NCBI GenBank assembly: GCA_016185125.1
Contig: JACPOC010000025.1
Coordinates: 62,001-126,000, forward strand
Source: Bacteroidota bacterium
GTDB lineage: Bacteria; Bacteroidota; Bacteroidia; B-17B0; Aurantibacillaceae
Reading direction: 5' to 3'
DNA length: 64,000 nucleotides
Notes under the pieces: generated by a model
What the model was told of the DNA's origin: nothing
The model's database searches: none
Seen by the model: only the letters and a program-made list of their open reading frames with translations
Shown: one piece after another, positions 42,538-51,857 of the stretch
Position numbering within the stretch: the first letter of the stretch is position 1
Layout of the letters: each line of letters opens with the position of its first letter
Translations under genes and position numbers: made by a program

Positions 42538-43521
42538 TTGAATACCTACACCCGCATAAAGTTTTCTTTACTGATCATTCTGTTTTTAACAGGTGCGATT
42601 TTAAGTATTATATTAGGCGGTAGTGAAGCCAATCTTTCAGATTTTTCATTTGAGAATTTCATATTCTGGCAAATACGAGTTCCAAAAACAATTACCGCTA
42701 TCCTGGCCGGATCCACTCTTTCTATTGCCGGACTAATTTTACAGATTATTTTCAGAAATCCGCTTGCCGGTCCTTATGTGTTGGGAATAAGTTCAGGAGC
42801 GTCTTTATTGGTTGCTGTTACTGTTTTATCAGGCGGAACACTTCAGCTTTTGGAAAGTGATTTTTTTGGCAAAGGAATAATAGTTCTTTCTTCTATTACA
42901 GGAAGCATTCTTGTAACCCTTTTTATTTTGTACCTCTCCAAAAAAGTAAACAGCAATATTCTTTTGTTATTGATTGGCCTCATGATTTCGCAGATCTGTG
43001 GAGCCTTACAGGGAGCATTGGAATACTTCGCGAATCCAAATGAACTTAAAAATTTCGTAGTTTGGGGCATGGGCTCTTTATCTTCAACAACAAACTCTGA
43101 TCTTTTAATTTATATTCCAATCGCTTTTGTATTTCTTGTTGTTACATTACTTTTCACAAAACCTTTAAATGCTTTTCTCCTCGGACAAAGCTATGCTACA
43201 AATGTGGGGGTAAATTATTCTGCCAATCGTTTTTATCTGATATTAATATCTTCTGTGTTAACCGGTATTACTACTGCTTTTTGCGGCCCCATAGCTTTTG
43301 TTGGTATTGCAGTGCCATTATTATCTCGCATAATTTTTAAAACTTCAGATCAAAGCACGCATGTGTTTTCATGTATGCTTATTGGAAGCATTTTACTTTT
43401 ATATTCTGATGTGATTTGCCATACTTTCTCAACCTCTTTTACACTTCCTATAAATATGATCACAACATTTGTAGGAGCACCTTTGGTTATTTATTTACTC
43501 TTTAAAAACAAACAATGGTAG
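42538..43521 (+). CDS. FecCD family ABC transporter permease
   Basis: A 327-aa inner-membrane permease with about nine to ten helices. Family signatures: FWQIRVPKTITAILAGSTLS, GLILQIIFRNPLAGPYVLG, ISSGASLLVAVTVLSGG and CGPIAFVGIAVPLLSRIIF. Start is TTG, 4 bases after the binding-protein gene; its end overlaps the ATPase start by 7 bases. Confidence 0.94.
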   Translation: MNTYTRIKFSLLIILFLTGAILSIILGGSEANLSDFSFENFIFWQIRVPKTITAILAGSTLSIAGLILQIIFRNPLAGPYVLGISSGASLLVAVTVLSGGTLQLLESDFFGKGIIVLSSITGSILVTLFILYLSKKVNSNILLLLIGLMISQICGALQGALEYFANPNELKNFVVWGMGSLSSTTNSDLLIYIPIAFVFLVVTLLFTKPLNAFLLGQSYATNVGVNYSANRFYLILISSVLTGITTAFCGPIAFVGIAVPLLSRIIFKTSDQSTHVFSCMLIGSILLLYSDVICHTFSTSFTLPINMITTFVGAPLVIYLLFKNKQW

Positions 43522-44258
43522 GCACTAATTGCATTTATATAAATGAAGGTTCCTTCGGCTATAATAAAAGTGGTAAAGACGTGGTGGTGCTAAAAAATAT
43601 TAATCTTGAATTTTGCATCGGTGATTTTATTGGTGTAGTAGGCCTGAACGGAAGTGGAAAATCTACATTACTTAAATCGCTTTGCGGCTTATTACCCCTT
43701 TTAAGCGGCGATGTTTTTATTAAGCAAAAACTTCTGTCCGATTTTACAAATAATCAACTTTCTAAACAAGTTTCAATAGTACTTACTGAAAAAATTGGGG
43801 GCTTTAACCTCACCGTTTTTGATGCAGTAGCTGCGGGACAATTGCCATACACTAACCTATTTAATAAACTGGATGCCCATCATTTGGAAATTATTAATCA
43901 CGCAATCAACGTTTGTGGTTTAACAACTCATCGCAATAAATTATTATCCGAACTAAGCGATGGTCTTTTTCAAAAAACAATGATTGCCAAATGCCTGGCT
44001 CAGCAAACGCTTATTATGCTACTAGATGAACCAAGTGCATATTTAGATTATGGCAGCAAACATGAACTGTTTAAACTTTTAAAAACGTTTTCAGAAGAAA
44101 ATAAAAAATGTATTCTCTTAAGCAGTCACGATCTTAACTTTATACTCAAGTATTGCAACAAAGTTTTACTTATTCAAGGTGGTAACGCGCAATTAATTAA
44201 GACCCAAGCCGCAATAGGAAACCCTGTGTTTACTGAACTAAGCGGTGGTTATCTCTAA
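43515..44258 (+). CDS. ABC transporter ATP-binding protein (FecE/BtuD type)
   Basis: A 247-aa ATPase for the importer. Walker A is GLNGSGKST (about 43-51) and Walker B is LIMLLDEPSAYLD, with SSHDLNF as the H-loop. The signature is LSDGLFQKTMIAKCLAQ, where most relatives read LSDGERQK; the Gln/Arg positions are replaced by Leu-Phe, which may lower activity or reflect lineage variation. Confidence 0.92.
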   Translation: MVGTNCIYINEGSFGYNKSGKDVVVLKNINLEFCIGDFIGVVGLNGSGKSTLLKSLCGLLPLLSGDVFIKQKLLSDFTNNQLSKQVSIVLTEKIGGFNLTVFDAVAAGQLPYTNLFNKLDAHHLEIINHAINVCGLTTHRNKLLSELSDGLFQKTMIAKCLAQQTLIMLLDEPSAYLDYGSKHELFKLLKTFSEENKKCILLSSHDLNFILKYCNKVLLIQGGNAQLIKTQAAIGNPVFTELSGGYL

Positions 44259-44306
44259 AACTTACCAATATTTTTAAGAACTATCATTTTATATTCAATT
44301 AAAATT

Positions 44307-44314
44307 TATTTTTG
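44307..44314 (+). promoter_or_regulatory. -7 box (TATTTTTG) of the SET gene
   Basis: An exact TAnnTTTG match ending 8 bases before the SET protein ATG. Confidence 0.6.
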
Positions 44315-44322
44315 CGTCACTT

Positions 44323-44739
44323 ATGGCATTAATAGTAAAAAAATCGCAATTACCAAATTCAGGCAAAGGCTTATACACCACAAAACCAATAAAAAAAGGA
44401 GAACATGTTCTTGAATATTTAGGGGAAATTATTAATTGGAAAGAATACGAAAAACGCGTAAAGGAAAATAAAGACGGGTATCTATTTTTTATAAGCAATA
44501 AGCGATGCATCGACGCTTATTCAACACCACAGCACAAAGCGCGTTACGCTAACGACGCTGCGGGATTAGGCCGAGTGAAAGGCTTAAAAAACAATTGCGA
44601 TTACGAAATAATAGGCGATCAATGTTTTATTCTTGCGAAAAGAGATATTGCTGCGGGGGAAGAAATTTTTGTTAATTATACCAAGGAGTATTGGGATTGT
44701 GTTCGTTATAACATCAAACACGGCTTCCATAAAAAATAA
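44323..44739 (+). CDS. SET domain protein (lysine methyltransferase-like)
   Basis: A 138-aa stand-alone SET domain: SGKGLYTTKPIKKGEHVLEY at the start, RYANDAAGLGRVKGLKNNCD corresponding to the NHSC core region, and GEEIFVNYTKEYWD with the catalytic tyrosine at the end. SET enzymes methylate protein lysines using SAM. The pre- and post-SET zinc modules of eukaryotic enzymes are absent. Its target in this bacterium is unknown; basic-tailed proteins such as HU or bTHX are possible. It has its own promoter. Confidence 0.87.
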   Translation: MALIVKKSQLPNSGKGLYTTKPIKKGEHVLEYLGEIINWKEYEKRVKENKDGYLFFISNKRCIDAYSTPQHKARYANDAAGLGRVKGLKNNCDYEIIGDQCFILAKRDIAAGEEIFVNYTKEYWDCVRYNIKHGFHKK

Positions 44740-44772
44740 TTATTCTACTTAAACTAATTCCCCGATATAATC

Positions 44773-45339
44773 GTGAGCAAATTTTTAATAGTTGGTTTAG
44801 GAAATATTGGGGAGGAGTATACAGAAACCCGTCATAACATCGGATTTAAAATTATCGATCATTTAGCTGCTGAGGCTTCGGTAAAATTCACAAGCGACCG
44901 GCTGGCCGATGTTGCACATTTAAAACATAAAGGCAAACAATTGGTTCTTATAAAGCCAAGCACATATATGAACCTCAGCGGCAAAGCTGTGAATTACTGG
45001 CTTCAAAACGAAAAAATTCCTATTGATAACATGATGGTAATAGTGGATGAACTTGCTTTACCATTCGGAAAAATTCGCATAGGCCCTAAAGGAAGTGATG
45101 GGGGACATAACGGCCTAAAAAGTATTCAGGAAGTTTTAGGAACTTTAAATTATATCAGAATGCGCTTTGGAATCAGTAATGAATTTAACAAAGGTTCACA
45201 GGTTAATTATGTATTGGGCAAATGGAACGATGAAGAATTAAAAACTTTAAACCAGCGCATAAAAATTGCAGGAGATGCCATAAAAGCATTTGCCTTTATA
45301 GGTTTACAAAGATGCATGAATGAGTTTAATAATAAATAA
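44773..45339 (+). CDS. pth: peptidyl-tRNA hydrolase
   Basis: Recycles peptidyl-tRNA released from ribosomes. 188 aa with IVGLGNIGEEYTETRHNIGF (active-site His20 region), KPSTYMNLSGKAVNYW, and GPKGSDGGHNGLKSIQEVLG. Start is GTG. It is 9 bases before holB. Confidence 0.96.
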   Translation: MSKFLIVGLGNIGEEYTETRHNIGFKIIDHLAAEASVKFTSDRLADVAHLKHKGKQLVLIKPSTYMNLSGKAVNYWLQNEKIPIDNMMVIVDELALPFGKIRIGPKGSDGGHNGLKSIQEVLGTLNYIRMRFGISNEFNKGSQVNYVLGKWNDEELKTLNQRIKIAGDAIKAFAFIGLQRCMNEFNNK

Positions 45340-45348
45340 GTATAATTA

Positions 45349-46470
45349 ATGCTGTATAACAAAATAGTTGGGCAGCAAGAAGCCAAAGGCCGTTTACTTA
45401 AAATGGTAAATGAGGCACGTATACCGCACGCTTTGTTATTTAGCGGAAAAGAAGGAAGTGGTAATTTGCCTGCTGCAGTTGCTTTTGCCCAGCATTTATA
45501 TTGCAAGCAGCCTTCAGTAAACGGAGCGTGCGGCACTTGCACCTCGTGTAACAAAGTTTCAAAACTCATTCATCCCGACCTCCATTTTGTTTTTCCCATT
45601 GTAAAAAACAAAGACGTAAAAAGCAGTAGCGATTTAATTAAAGAATTTCGGGAAATCTATTTGCAACAACCTTATATTAGTTTGCATGATTGGTTCATCG
45701 AACTAAATGCAGAAAACAAACAACCCATTATACCGGTTGATGAGTCCAACGATATTTTAAGAAAGTTAAGTTACACGAGCTACGAAGGTTCGTATAAAAT
45801 TATGATTATCTGGCAGCCCGAGAAGATGAATGCAGAAGCTGCGAATAAATTATTAAAGGTACTGGAAGAACCTACCGAGCAAACGATTTTTATTTTGGTA
45901 AGCACACAACCGGATCAATTACTGCCAACTATTATTTCAAGAGTGCAACAAATTCCCTTTTATAATTGCACTGAAAAAGAAATTTCCGATGCACTTATTG
46001 TTGATTACAAGGTTAACGCAGCTGTGGCCTCACAAACCGCAATATTGGCTAACGGCAATTACGGCGAAGCTATTTCATTACTTACTCATAATGATGAAAA
46101 TATTTCTTTCCTTACTAACTTCCAAAGTTTTATGCGTTTAGCTTTTAAATTTGACGGTGGTAAAGCGTTATTATGGATAGACGAAAATGCGGCAGGCGGC
46201 AGAGAAAAACAAAAGCAATTTTTTCAATACGGACTAGAGGTTTTTCGCGACTGTTTAATGTATAATTTTGGCAGCCGTGATTTGATAAGATTAAATGGGC
46301 AAGAAAAGCAATTTTTAGAGAAGTTTGCTCCATTTGTTACACAAAAAAATTACGAACAGCTGGTTGAAGAATTTAACAACAATTATTATTATATTGAACG
46401 AAATGCTAATCCTAAAATTTTATTTATGGATCTCATTTTAAAAACAAATGAGCTGATAAATAGGAAGTAA
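45349..46470 (+). CDS. holB: DNA polymerase III subunit delta'
   Basis: A 373-aa AAA+ clamp-loader subunit. N-terminal IVGQQEAKGRLLKMVNEARI, a degenerate P-loop (LLFSGKEGSGNLPAAVAFAQ), a four-cysteine zinc module (LYCKQPSVNGACGTCTSCNK), and EKMNAEAANKLLKVLEEPTE. The loss of the P-loop lysine is normal for delta' subunits, which do not hydrolyse ATP. It follows pth and converges with the metZ-like gene with a 2-base gap. Confidence 0.92.
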   Translation: MLYNKIVGQQEAKGRLLKMVNEARIPHALLFSGKEGSGNLPAAVAFAQHLYCKQPSVNGACGTCTSCNKVSKLIHPDLHFVFPIVKNKDVKSSSDLIKEFREIYLQQPYISLHDWFIELNAENKQPIIPVDESNDILRKLSYTSYEGSYKIMIIWQPEKMNAEAANKLLKVLEEPTEQTIFILVSTQPDQLLPTIISRVQQIPFYNCTEKEISDALIVDYKVNAAVASQTAILANGNYGEAISLLTHNDENISFLTNFQSFMRLAFKFDGGKALLWIDENAAGGREKQKQFFQYGLEVFRDCLMYNFGSRDLIRLNGQEKQFLEKFAPFVTQKNYEQLVEEFNNNYYYIERNANPKILFMDLILKTNELINRK

Positions 46471-46472
46471 AT

Positions 46473-47639
46473 TTAGGGTAGAGCCTGTAAAATATCCTGT
46501 AAAATATCTTCCTTATTTTCCAATCCTACTGAAATACGAATTAAACCTTCGGTAATTCCTACTGAATTTCTTTCTTCCAAGCTTAATTTGCAGTGAGTAG
46601 ATGAGGCCGGATGTGTGGCTATTGTTCTGGCATCACCAAGGTTGGGAGAGATCTTGATCATTTTAAGTTTATCCATAAATTTTTTACCTGCCTCAAAACC
46701 ACCCTTCAATGAAAAAGTAACAATGCCTCCTCCGCCTTTCATTTGTTTAATAGCAATACTATAATGGGGATGCGATTTTAAAAAAGGGTATTTTACAAAC
46801 TCTAAAGAAGAATAACTTTCTAACTTTGCTGCAATATGCAATGCGTTTTCGCAATGACGCTCCATTCTTAAAGAAAGTGTTTCAAGACTTTTACTTAATA
46901 CCCAGGCGTTAAATGGTGATAAGGATGGCCCGGTGATCCTTCCGAATAAATAAATCTCTTTAATCAACTCCTTTTTCCCCAATACAATTCCACCTAATAC
47001 CCGGCCTTGCCCATCAATGTATTTTGTTGCTGAATGAATAACAATATCCGCTCCGTACTTTATAGGTTGTTGTAAAAAGGGAGTCGCAAAACAATTATCT
47101 ACTATCAACAGTAAATTGTGTTGTTTGGCAATTTTAGAAACAAATTCAAGATCTATTACTTCAATAGCCGGATTAGTAGGCGTTTCAAGGTAAATGATCT
47201 TCGTGTTTCCTTTAATTAAGGCAACAATGGTATCAGGATTATTAATATTAAAATAACTGTGAGAAATATTCCATTTAGGAAAATATTTTGTAAAAATGGT
47301 ATGCGTTGCGCCAAAAACTGAAGAGCATGAAATGATATGATCGCCACTTTTCAATAATGCCGCAAGACTTGTGTAAATGGCCGCCATACCGGAAGCACTT
47401 GCAACACCCGCCTCCGCACCTTCTAATAAACACATTTTACTTACAAACTCATCGGTATTTGGGTTGGTGTAACGCGAATAAATAAAAGCATCACTTTCAT
47501 CGGCAAAAGCGGCGCGCATATCTTCAGCAGTATCAAATACAAAACTGGAAGTTAAATATACTGGAACCGAATGCTCATTATTATGACTGCGTTCATGCTG
47601 CTGACGGATTGCCTGAGTTTCAAAACTTTTATCTTTCAT
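46473..47639 (-). CDS. metZ: trans-sulfuration PLP enzyme (O-succinylhomoserine sulfhydrylase-like)
   Basis: A 388-aa PLP enzyme of the Cys/Met metabolism family: YSRYTNPNTDEFVSKMCLLE, the PLP pocket ASASGMAAIYTSLAALL, IVDNCFATPFLQQP and the Schiff-base lysine in VIHSATKYIDGQGR. It most resembles O-succinyl (or acetyl)-homoserine sulfhydrylase, which makes homocysteine; a cystathionine-related activity cannot be excluded. It is followed in the upstream direction by an OsmC gene 3 bases away. Confidence 0.87.
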   Translation of the reverse strand: MKDKSFETQAIRQQHERSHNNEHSVPVYLTSSFVFDTAEDMRAAFADESDAFIYSRYTNPNTDEFVSKMCLLEGAEAGVASASGMAAIYTSLAALLKSGDHIISCSSVFGATHTIFTKYFPKWNISHSYFNINNPDTIVALIKGNTKIIYLETPTNPAIEVIDLEFVSKIAKQHNLLLIVDNCFATPFLQQPIKYGADIVIHSATKYIDGQGRVLGGIVLGKKELIKEIYLFGRITGPSLSPFNAWVLSKSLETLSLRMERHCENALHIAAKLESYSSLEFVKYPFLKSHPHYSIAIKQMKGGGGIVTFSLKGGFEAGKKFMDKLKMIKISPNLGDARTIATHPASSTHCKLSLEERNSVGITEGLIRISVGLENKEDILQDILQALP

Positions 47640-47642
47640 AAT

Positions 47643-48056
47643 CTAATTTAGAGTTAGTGTATAGCTTATTTTTGCCGTAGGTTCAAGTGTTTTAGACACG
47701 GAGCAATATTTTTCAAGAGAAAGTTTAATTGCACGATCTGCTTTTGCTTTATCTACCTTTCCCGTTATTTTAAAATGCAATACAATGTTTCTGAATAAAG
47801 AATATTCTTCAATTTTTTCACGGTCTCCTCCCACTTCAACTTCAAAAGACTCGATTTCCTGTTTTTGTTTTTTAAGAATTAGTAGAATATCAATGGTACT
47901 GCATCCTCCAACAGCAGCCAACAACATTTGCATAGGCCTGAAGCCTGCATTATTACCGCCAATTTCAGGTGCTGCATCCATTATAAGTTTATTCCCTTCA
48001 GGGTTAACAGCCTCCATTTTAAAATCGTTATCGGTTCGTGTAATTACTATTTTCAT
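47643..48056 (-). CDS. OsmC family protein
   Basis: A 137-aa OsmC/Ohr-like protein: GFRPMQMLLAAVGGCSTIDI with the first reactive cysteine and LSLEKYCSVSKTLEP with the second. Such proteins reduce organic peroxides with two cysteines. Its position 3 bases before the metZ-like gene suggests a sulfur-metabolism or redox link. Confidence 0.9.
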   Translation of the reverse strand: MKIVITRTDNDFKMEAVNPEGNKLIMDAAPEIGGNNAGFRPMQMLLAAVGGCSTIDILLILKKQKQEIESFEVEVGGDREKIEEYSLFRNIVLHFKITGKVDKAKADRAIKLSLEKYCSVSKTLEPTAKISYTLTLN

Positions 48057-48085
48057 GCTTAATAGATAAAACTTTATGTGAATAT

Positions 48086-48706
48086 TTAAACCTCTTCTTC
48101 TTTTCTGAATTTAGGAAGGCTTAAGTTATACTTTATTGCAACTATCCGTATAATAAATATCAGAATCATTGACGATAAGATATTTACAGTCCTGTTATTC
48201 AAAAACACATCCAGACCTATATAAAATAAAGCTCCGGCAAGGCAGGCCGTTGCATACACTTCCTTTTTAAATATCACGGGAATTTCATTTGTCAGTACAT
48301 CCCTTAATACCCCACCCATCACCGCAGAGAACATACCCATGATGGCAGCAATTAATGGATGAATTTGATGGCCAAGTGCTTTTTCGGTTCCCAAAATTGT
48401 GAACATGGCAATACCTAACGTATCAAATAAAAAAAAGGTACGCCTTAACTTAATAAGGGTTTTAAAAAATACACTTGCAATAATTATAGCAGCAATAATA
48501 GAATACATGAAATTTACATCTCTTACCCAAGCTAAAGGATAGCTTCCTAAAAGAATATCGCGCACGCTTCCGCCACCAATAGCGGTAATGAACCCGATAA
48601 ATGTTACTCCAAACCAATCGGGCTTGGATTTATCAGTAGCAGCAAGTGCGCCGGAGATGGCAAAAAATCCGGTGCCGAATATCTCAACAATATATTGCGT
48701 GGTCAT
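48086..48706 (-). CDS. TRIC-type cation channel (UPF0126) protein
   Basis: A 206-aa membrane protein with seven hydrophobic spans in two related halves, each with a glycine-rich motif: GFITAIGGGSVRDILLGSYP and GMFSAVMGGVLRDVLTNEIP. This is the bacterial trimeric intracellular cation channel family. The ion specificity is not known here. An exact -7 box lies 20 bases upstream. Confidence 0.92.
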   Translation of the reverse strand: MTTQYIVEIFGTGFFAISGALAATDKSKPDWFGVTFIGFITAIGGGSVRDILLGSYPLAWVRDVNFMYSIIAAIIIASVFFKTLIKLRRTFFLFDTLGIAMFTILGTEKALGHQIHPLIAAIMGMFSAVMGGVLRDVLTNEIPVIFKKEVYATACLAGALFYIGLDVFLNNRTVNILSSMILIFIIRIVAIKYNLSLPKFRKEEEV

Positions 48707-48726
48707 GTATAAAATATATGCAGTAT

Positions 48727-48734
48727 CAAAATTA
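48727..48734 (-). promoter_or_regulatory. -7 box (TAATTTTG) of the TRIC gene
   Basis: An exact TAnnTTTG match on the minus strand ending 20 bases before the ATG at 48706. Confidence 0.55.
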
Positions 48735-48753
48735 GATTAATTTTTCAAGTGGC

Positions 48754-50082
48754 TTAAAAAAATTTCATTTGTCTGCTTGTGCTCAATGCTTCTTGGTAAA
48801 CCTGCAAAGCTCTGATTCTCGCGGCGGCATGATCGACCATTGGAGCAGGATACTTATTTGTGCCAAACTCAGGAATCCATAGTTTAATATATTTAAAATC
48901 AGCGTCAAATTTTTTCTGTTGTTCTGTCGGGTTAAACACACGGAAATAAGGGGCAGCATCGCAGCCGGAACCCGCCGCCCACTGCCATCCGCCATTATTT
49001 GCACTTAGATCAAAATCATTTAATTTTTTAGCAAAATAAGCTTCGCCCCATTGCCAGTTAATTAAAAGATCTTTTACTAAAAAACTGCTCACGATCATTC
49101 GAACGCGGTTATGCATAAAACCTGTGGCATTCAATTCCCGCATGCCCGCATCTACAATCGGAAATCCTGTTTCTCCATTACACCATTTTTCAAACTCCAT
49201 TTCATTATTTCTCCATGGAATAAATTCGTAATCTTTTTTAAAAGCTTTAGTAGCAACATGCGGAAAATTAGAAAGGATCATCATATAAAAATCACGCCAT
49301 ATCAATTCGTCCAACCAGGTTTCACTCAATACAAGGCTTGCAGACACCAATTCTCTGATACTAACTGTTCCGAAACGCAAATGCACGCTTAATTTTGTAG
49401 TGCCATTAACCGAAGGATAGTCCCGCTGTTCTTTATACTTCTGAATTAACAGTTCATCAATCGTAATTTTATCAATAAATGGAATGTCGGTTTTTTTAAA
49501 TCCTAATTCGTTAAGAGTAATAAAAGAGCCCTGTTTTTGTTTAAGAAAATTTCCGAAATATTTTTTAGTAGGATACGGTTTATGATAAAACTGATTGAGT
49601 TTAGCTTTCCATTTGCGGCTATAAGGTGTAAAAACAGTATAAGGTTTACCGTCATCTTTGGTTATTTCAGTGTTTTCAAAAATACATTGATCTTTAAAGG
49701 TGTGAAAAGAGATGTTTAATGTTTCTAAAAAATCTTTAATCTTAGTATCGCGCTCTATGGCATAAGGCTCATAATCATGATTGGCATAAACATTTTTTAT
49801 ATCATAAAATTTAGTCAGTTGCTGAAATACTTTTTCAGGCGTATCATGAAAAACCATCAAGGAAGAATGAAGTACTTTTAACCCTGAATTTATTTTTTTT
49901 GAAGCCTGATAAATAAAATCTACCCGACGATCATATTTGTCTTCTAATTGAGCAAGAATAGACGTATCAAAAATAAATATAGGAAGCACTTGCTTATTTT
50001 GTTTTAACGCATGATACAACCCGGCATTATCGTTCAAGCGAAGATCTCTTCTAAACCAAAATATTGTAATTGCAGAACTCAT
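48754..50082 (-). CDS. phrB: deoxyribodipyrimidine photolyase/cryptochrome
   Basis: A 442-aa flavoprotein that repairs UV-induced pyrimidine dimers using light. N-terminal antenna domain ITIFWFRRDLRLNDNAGLYH; C-terminal FAD domain with GETGFPIVDAGMRELNATGF, MHNRVRMIVSSFLVKDLLI and DFDLSANNGGWQWAAGSGCD, the class I CPD photolyase pattern. A cryptochrome role is possible but the electron-transfer and DNA-binding segments look intact. Confidence 0.93.
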   Translation of the reverse strand: MSSAITIFWFRRDLRLNDNAGLYHALKQNKQVLPIFIFDTSILAQLEDKYDRRVDFIYQASKKINSGLKVLHSSLMVFHDTPEKVFQQLTKFYDIKNVYANHDYEPYAIERDTKIKDFLETLNISFHTFKDQCIFENTEITKDDGKPYTVFTPYSRKWKAKLNQFYHKPYPTKKYFGNFLKQKQGSFITLNELGFKKTDIPFIDKITIDELLIQKYKEQRDYPSVNGTTKLSVHLRFGTVSIRELVSASLVLSETWLDELIWRDFYMMILSNFPHVATKAFKKDYEFIPWRNNEMEFEKWCNGETGFPIVDAGMRELNATGFMHNRVRMIVSSFLVKDLLINWQWGEAYFAKKLNDFDLSANNGGWQWAAGSGCDAAPYFRVFNPTEQQKKFDADFKYIKLWIPEFGTNKYPAPMVDHAAARIRALQVYQEALSTSRQMKFF

Positions 50083-50190
50083 ATTTGCTTAAACATACTT
50101 CTTAAACACAAAAAAAGATTCATTTTTTTTCAACTTATGCTAACATGCTCAGGTATAAAAACGTAATTTTAACAACAAATTTTTATATCC

Positions 50191-51729
50191 ATGTCAAGTA
50201 ATTTAAGCGAACAAGAAATTTTAAGAAGGCAAAAACTAGTTGAAATACGCGCCCTTGGAATTAACCCATATCCTGCGGATGAATTTAAGGTAAACGCAAA
50301 CGCGCTTGATATTAAAGATAATTATGATAGGGATAAATTAAATTATAAAGATATTTCCATTGCAGGGCGCTTAATGAGTATTCGCGATATGGGCAAAGCT
50401 TGTTTTGCGGTAATACAGGATGTTACAGGCCGTTTGCAAATTTATGTACGCAAAGATGATATATGCCCGGGTGAGGACAAAACATTATATGATCTTCTCT
50501 GGAAAAAATTGATTGATATTGGAGACATTATTGGTGTGCAAGGTTATGTGTTTACCACAAAAACCGGTGAAATTTCTTTACACGTTACTTCTTTAAAAAT
50601 ATTAAGTAAATCCTTAAAGCCGCTCCCGATAGTTAAAACAGATGACAGCGGAAATTCATTTGATGAAGTGAGCGACCCTGAATTTCGTTTCAGGCAGCGA
50701 TATGTAGATCTTATTATTAACCCTCAGGTGCGTGATACCTTTAAAAAACGTACTCAAATTATGAACTCTATAAGAACTACATTAAATGATGCGGGCTTAT
50801 TGGAAGTAGAAACCCCTATTTTACAAAGTATACCGGGCGGTGCAGCAGCCAGGCCTTTTATCACGCATCACAACGCGCTCAATATTCCTTTATATTTAAG
50901 AATTGCTAATGAGTTATATCTTAAAAGGCTTATTGTTGGCGGATTTGAAGGGGTTTATGAATTCGCTAAAGATTTCAGAAATGAAGGAATGGACCGCACG
51001 CATAATCCAGAATTTACTGTTCTTGAATTTTATGTTGCGTATAAAGACTATAACTGGATGATGAATTTTACCGAGCGTCTTCTTGAAAAAGTGGCGACTG
51101 ACCTTTACGGATCCACGCTTATAACAGTAGGCGATAAACAAATTGATTTTAAAGCGCCTTTCAAGCGGGTAACCATGTTTGAGGCCATTCAAGAGCATAC
51201 AGGGATTGACATTAGTAAAATGAACGAAGAACAACTTCGCGAGGCTTGTAAAAAATTGAACATTCATGTAGAAGCAAGCATGGGTAAAGGAAAATTAATT
51301 GATGAGATTTTTGGCGCGAAATGTGAAGGCTCTTACATTCAACCAACATTTATCATTGACTATCCTGAAGAAATGAGTCCGCTTACCAAAAAACACCGTA
51401 CAGTGGAAGGTTTGGTAGAACGCTTTGAATTAATGATAAACGGAAAAGAAATTGCTAATGCTTATTCTGAGTTAAACGACCCTATTGATCAACGCGAACG
51501 CTTTGAAGAGCAATTAAAATTACAGGAGCGCGGTGATGATGAAGCAATGTTTATAGATCATGATTTTTTACGAGCGCTTGAATACGGAATGCCTCCAACA
51601 GCAGGAATAGGAATTGGAATTGACCGTTTAACCATGCTTTTAACCAACAACTCCACCATACAGGAAGTGTTGTTTTTTCCCCAAATGCGGCCGGAGGTAA
51701 AGCCGGAAACGCAGGAAGTCCAGGCATAA
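50191..51729 (+). CDS. lysS: lysyl-tRNA synthetase (class II)
   Basis: Charges tRNA-Lys. 512 aa, class II: N-terminal OB-fold anticodon domain (ISIAGRLMSIRDMGKACFAV), motif 1 NSIRTTLNDAGLLEVETPIL, motif 2 FRNEGMDRTHNPEFTVLEFY, motif 3 GIGIGIDRLTMLLTNN. The C-terminus has a short Glu/Pro/Val tail. Confidence 0.97.
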   Translation: MSSNLSEQEILRRQKLVEIRALGINPYPADEFKVNANALDIKDNYDRDKLNYKDISIAGRLMSIRDMGKACFAVIQDVTGRLQIYVRKDDICPGEDKTLYDLLWKKLIDIGDIIGVQGYVFTTKTGEISLHVTSLKILSKSLKPLPIVKTDDSGNSFDEVSDPEFRFRQRYVDLIINPQVRDTFKKRTQIMNSIRTTLNDAGLLEVETPILQSIPGGAAARPFITHHNALNIPLYLRIANELYLKRLIVGGFEGVYEFAKDFRNEGMDRTHNPEFTVLEFYVAYKDYNWMMNFTERLLEKVATDLYGSTLITVGDKQIDFKAPFKRVTMFEAIQEHTGIDISKMNEEQLREACKKLNIHVEASMGKGKLIDEIFGAKCEGSYIQPTFIIDYPEEMSPLTKKHRTVEGLVERFELMINGKEIANAYSELNDPIDQRERFEEQLKLQERGDDEAMFIDHDFLRALEYGMPPTAGIGIGIDRLTMLLTNNSTIQEVLFFPQMRPEVKPETQEVQA

Positions 51730-51857
51730 TCAGTATTTAAAGAATTATAAATCTTTTTTAAATACTGATTTTTAAAATCACAATGGCTTGTTAGCTTAAT
51801 TGCTTAAAATTTTACAGGGCATTTAAATATTTATGTATTTTTACATAGCTCATCAAC

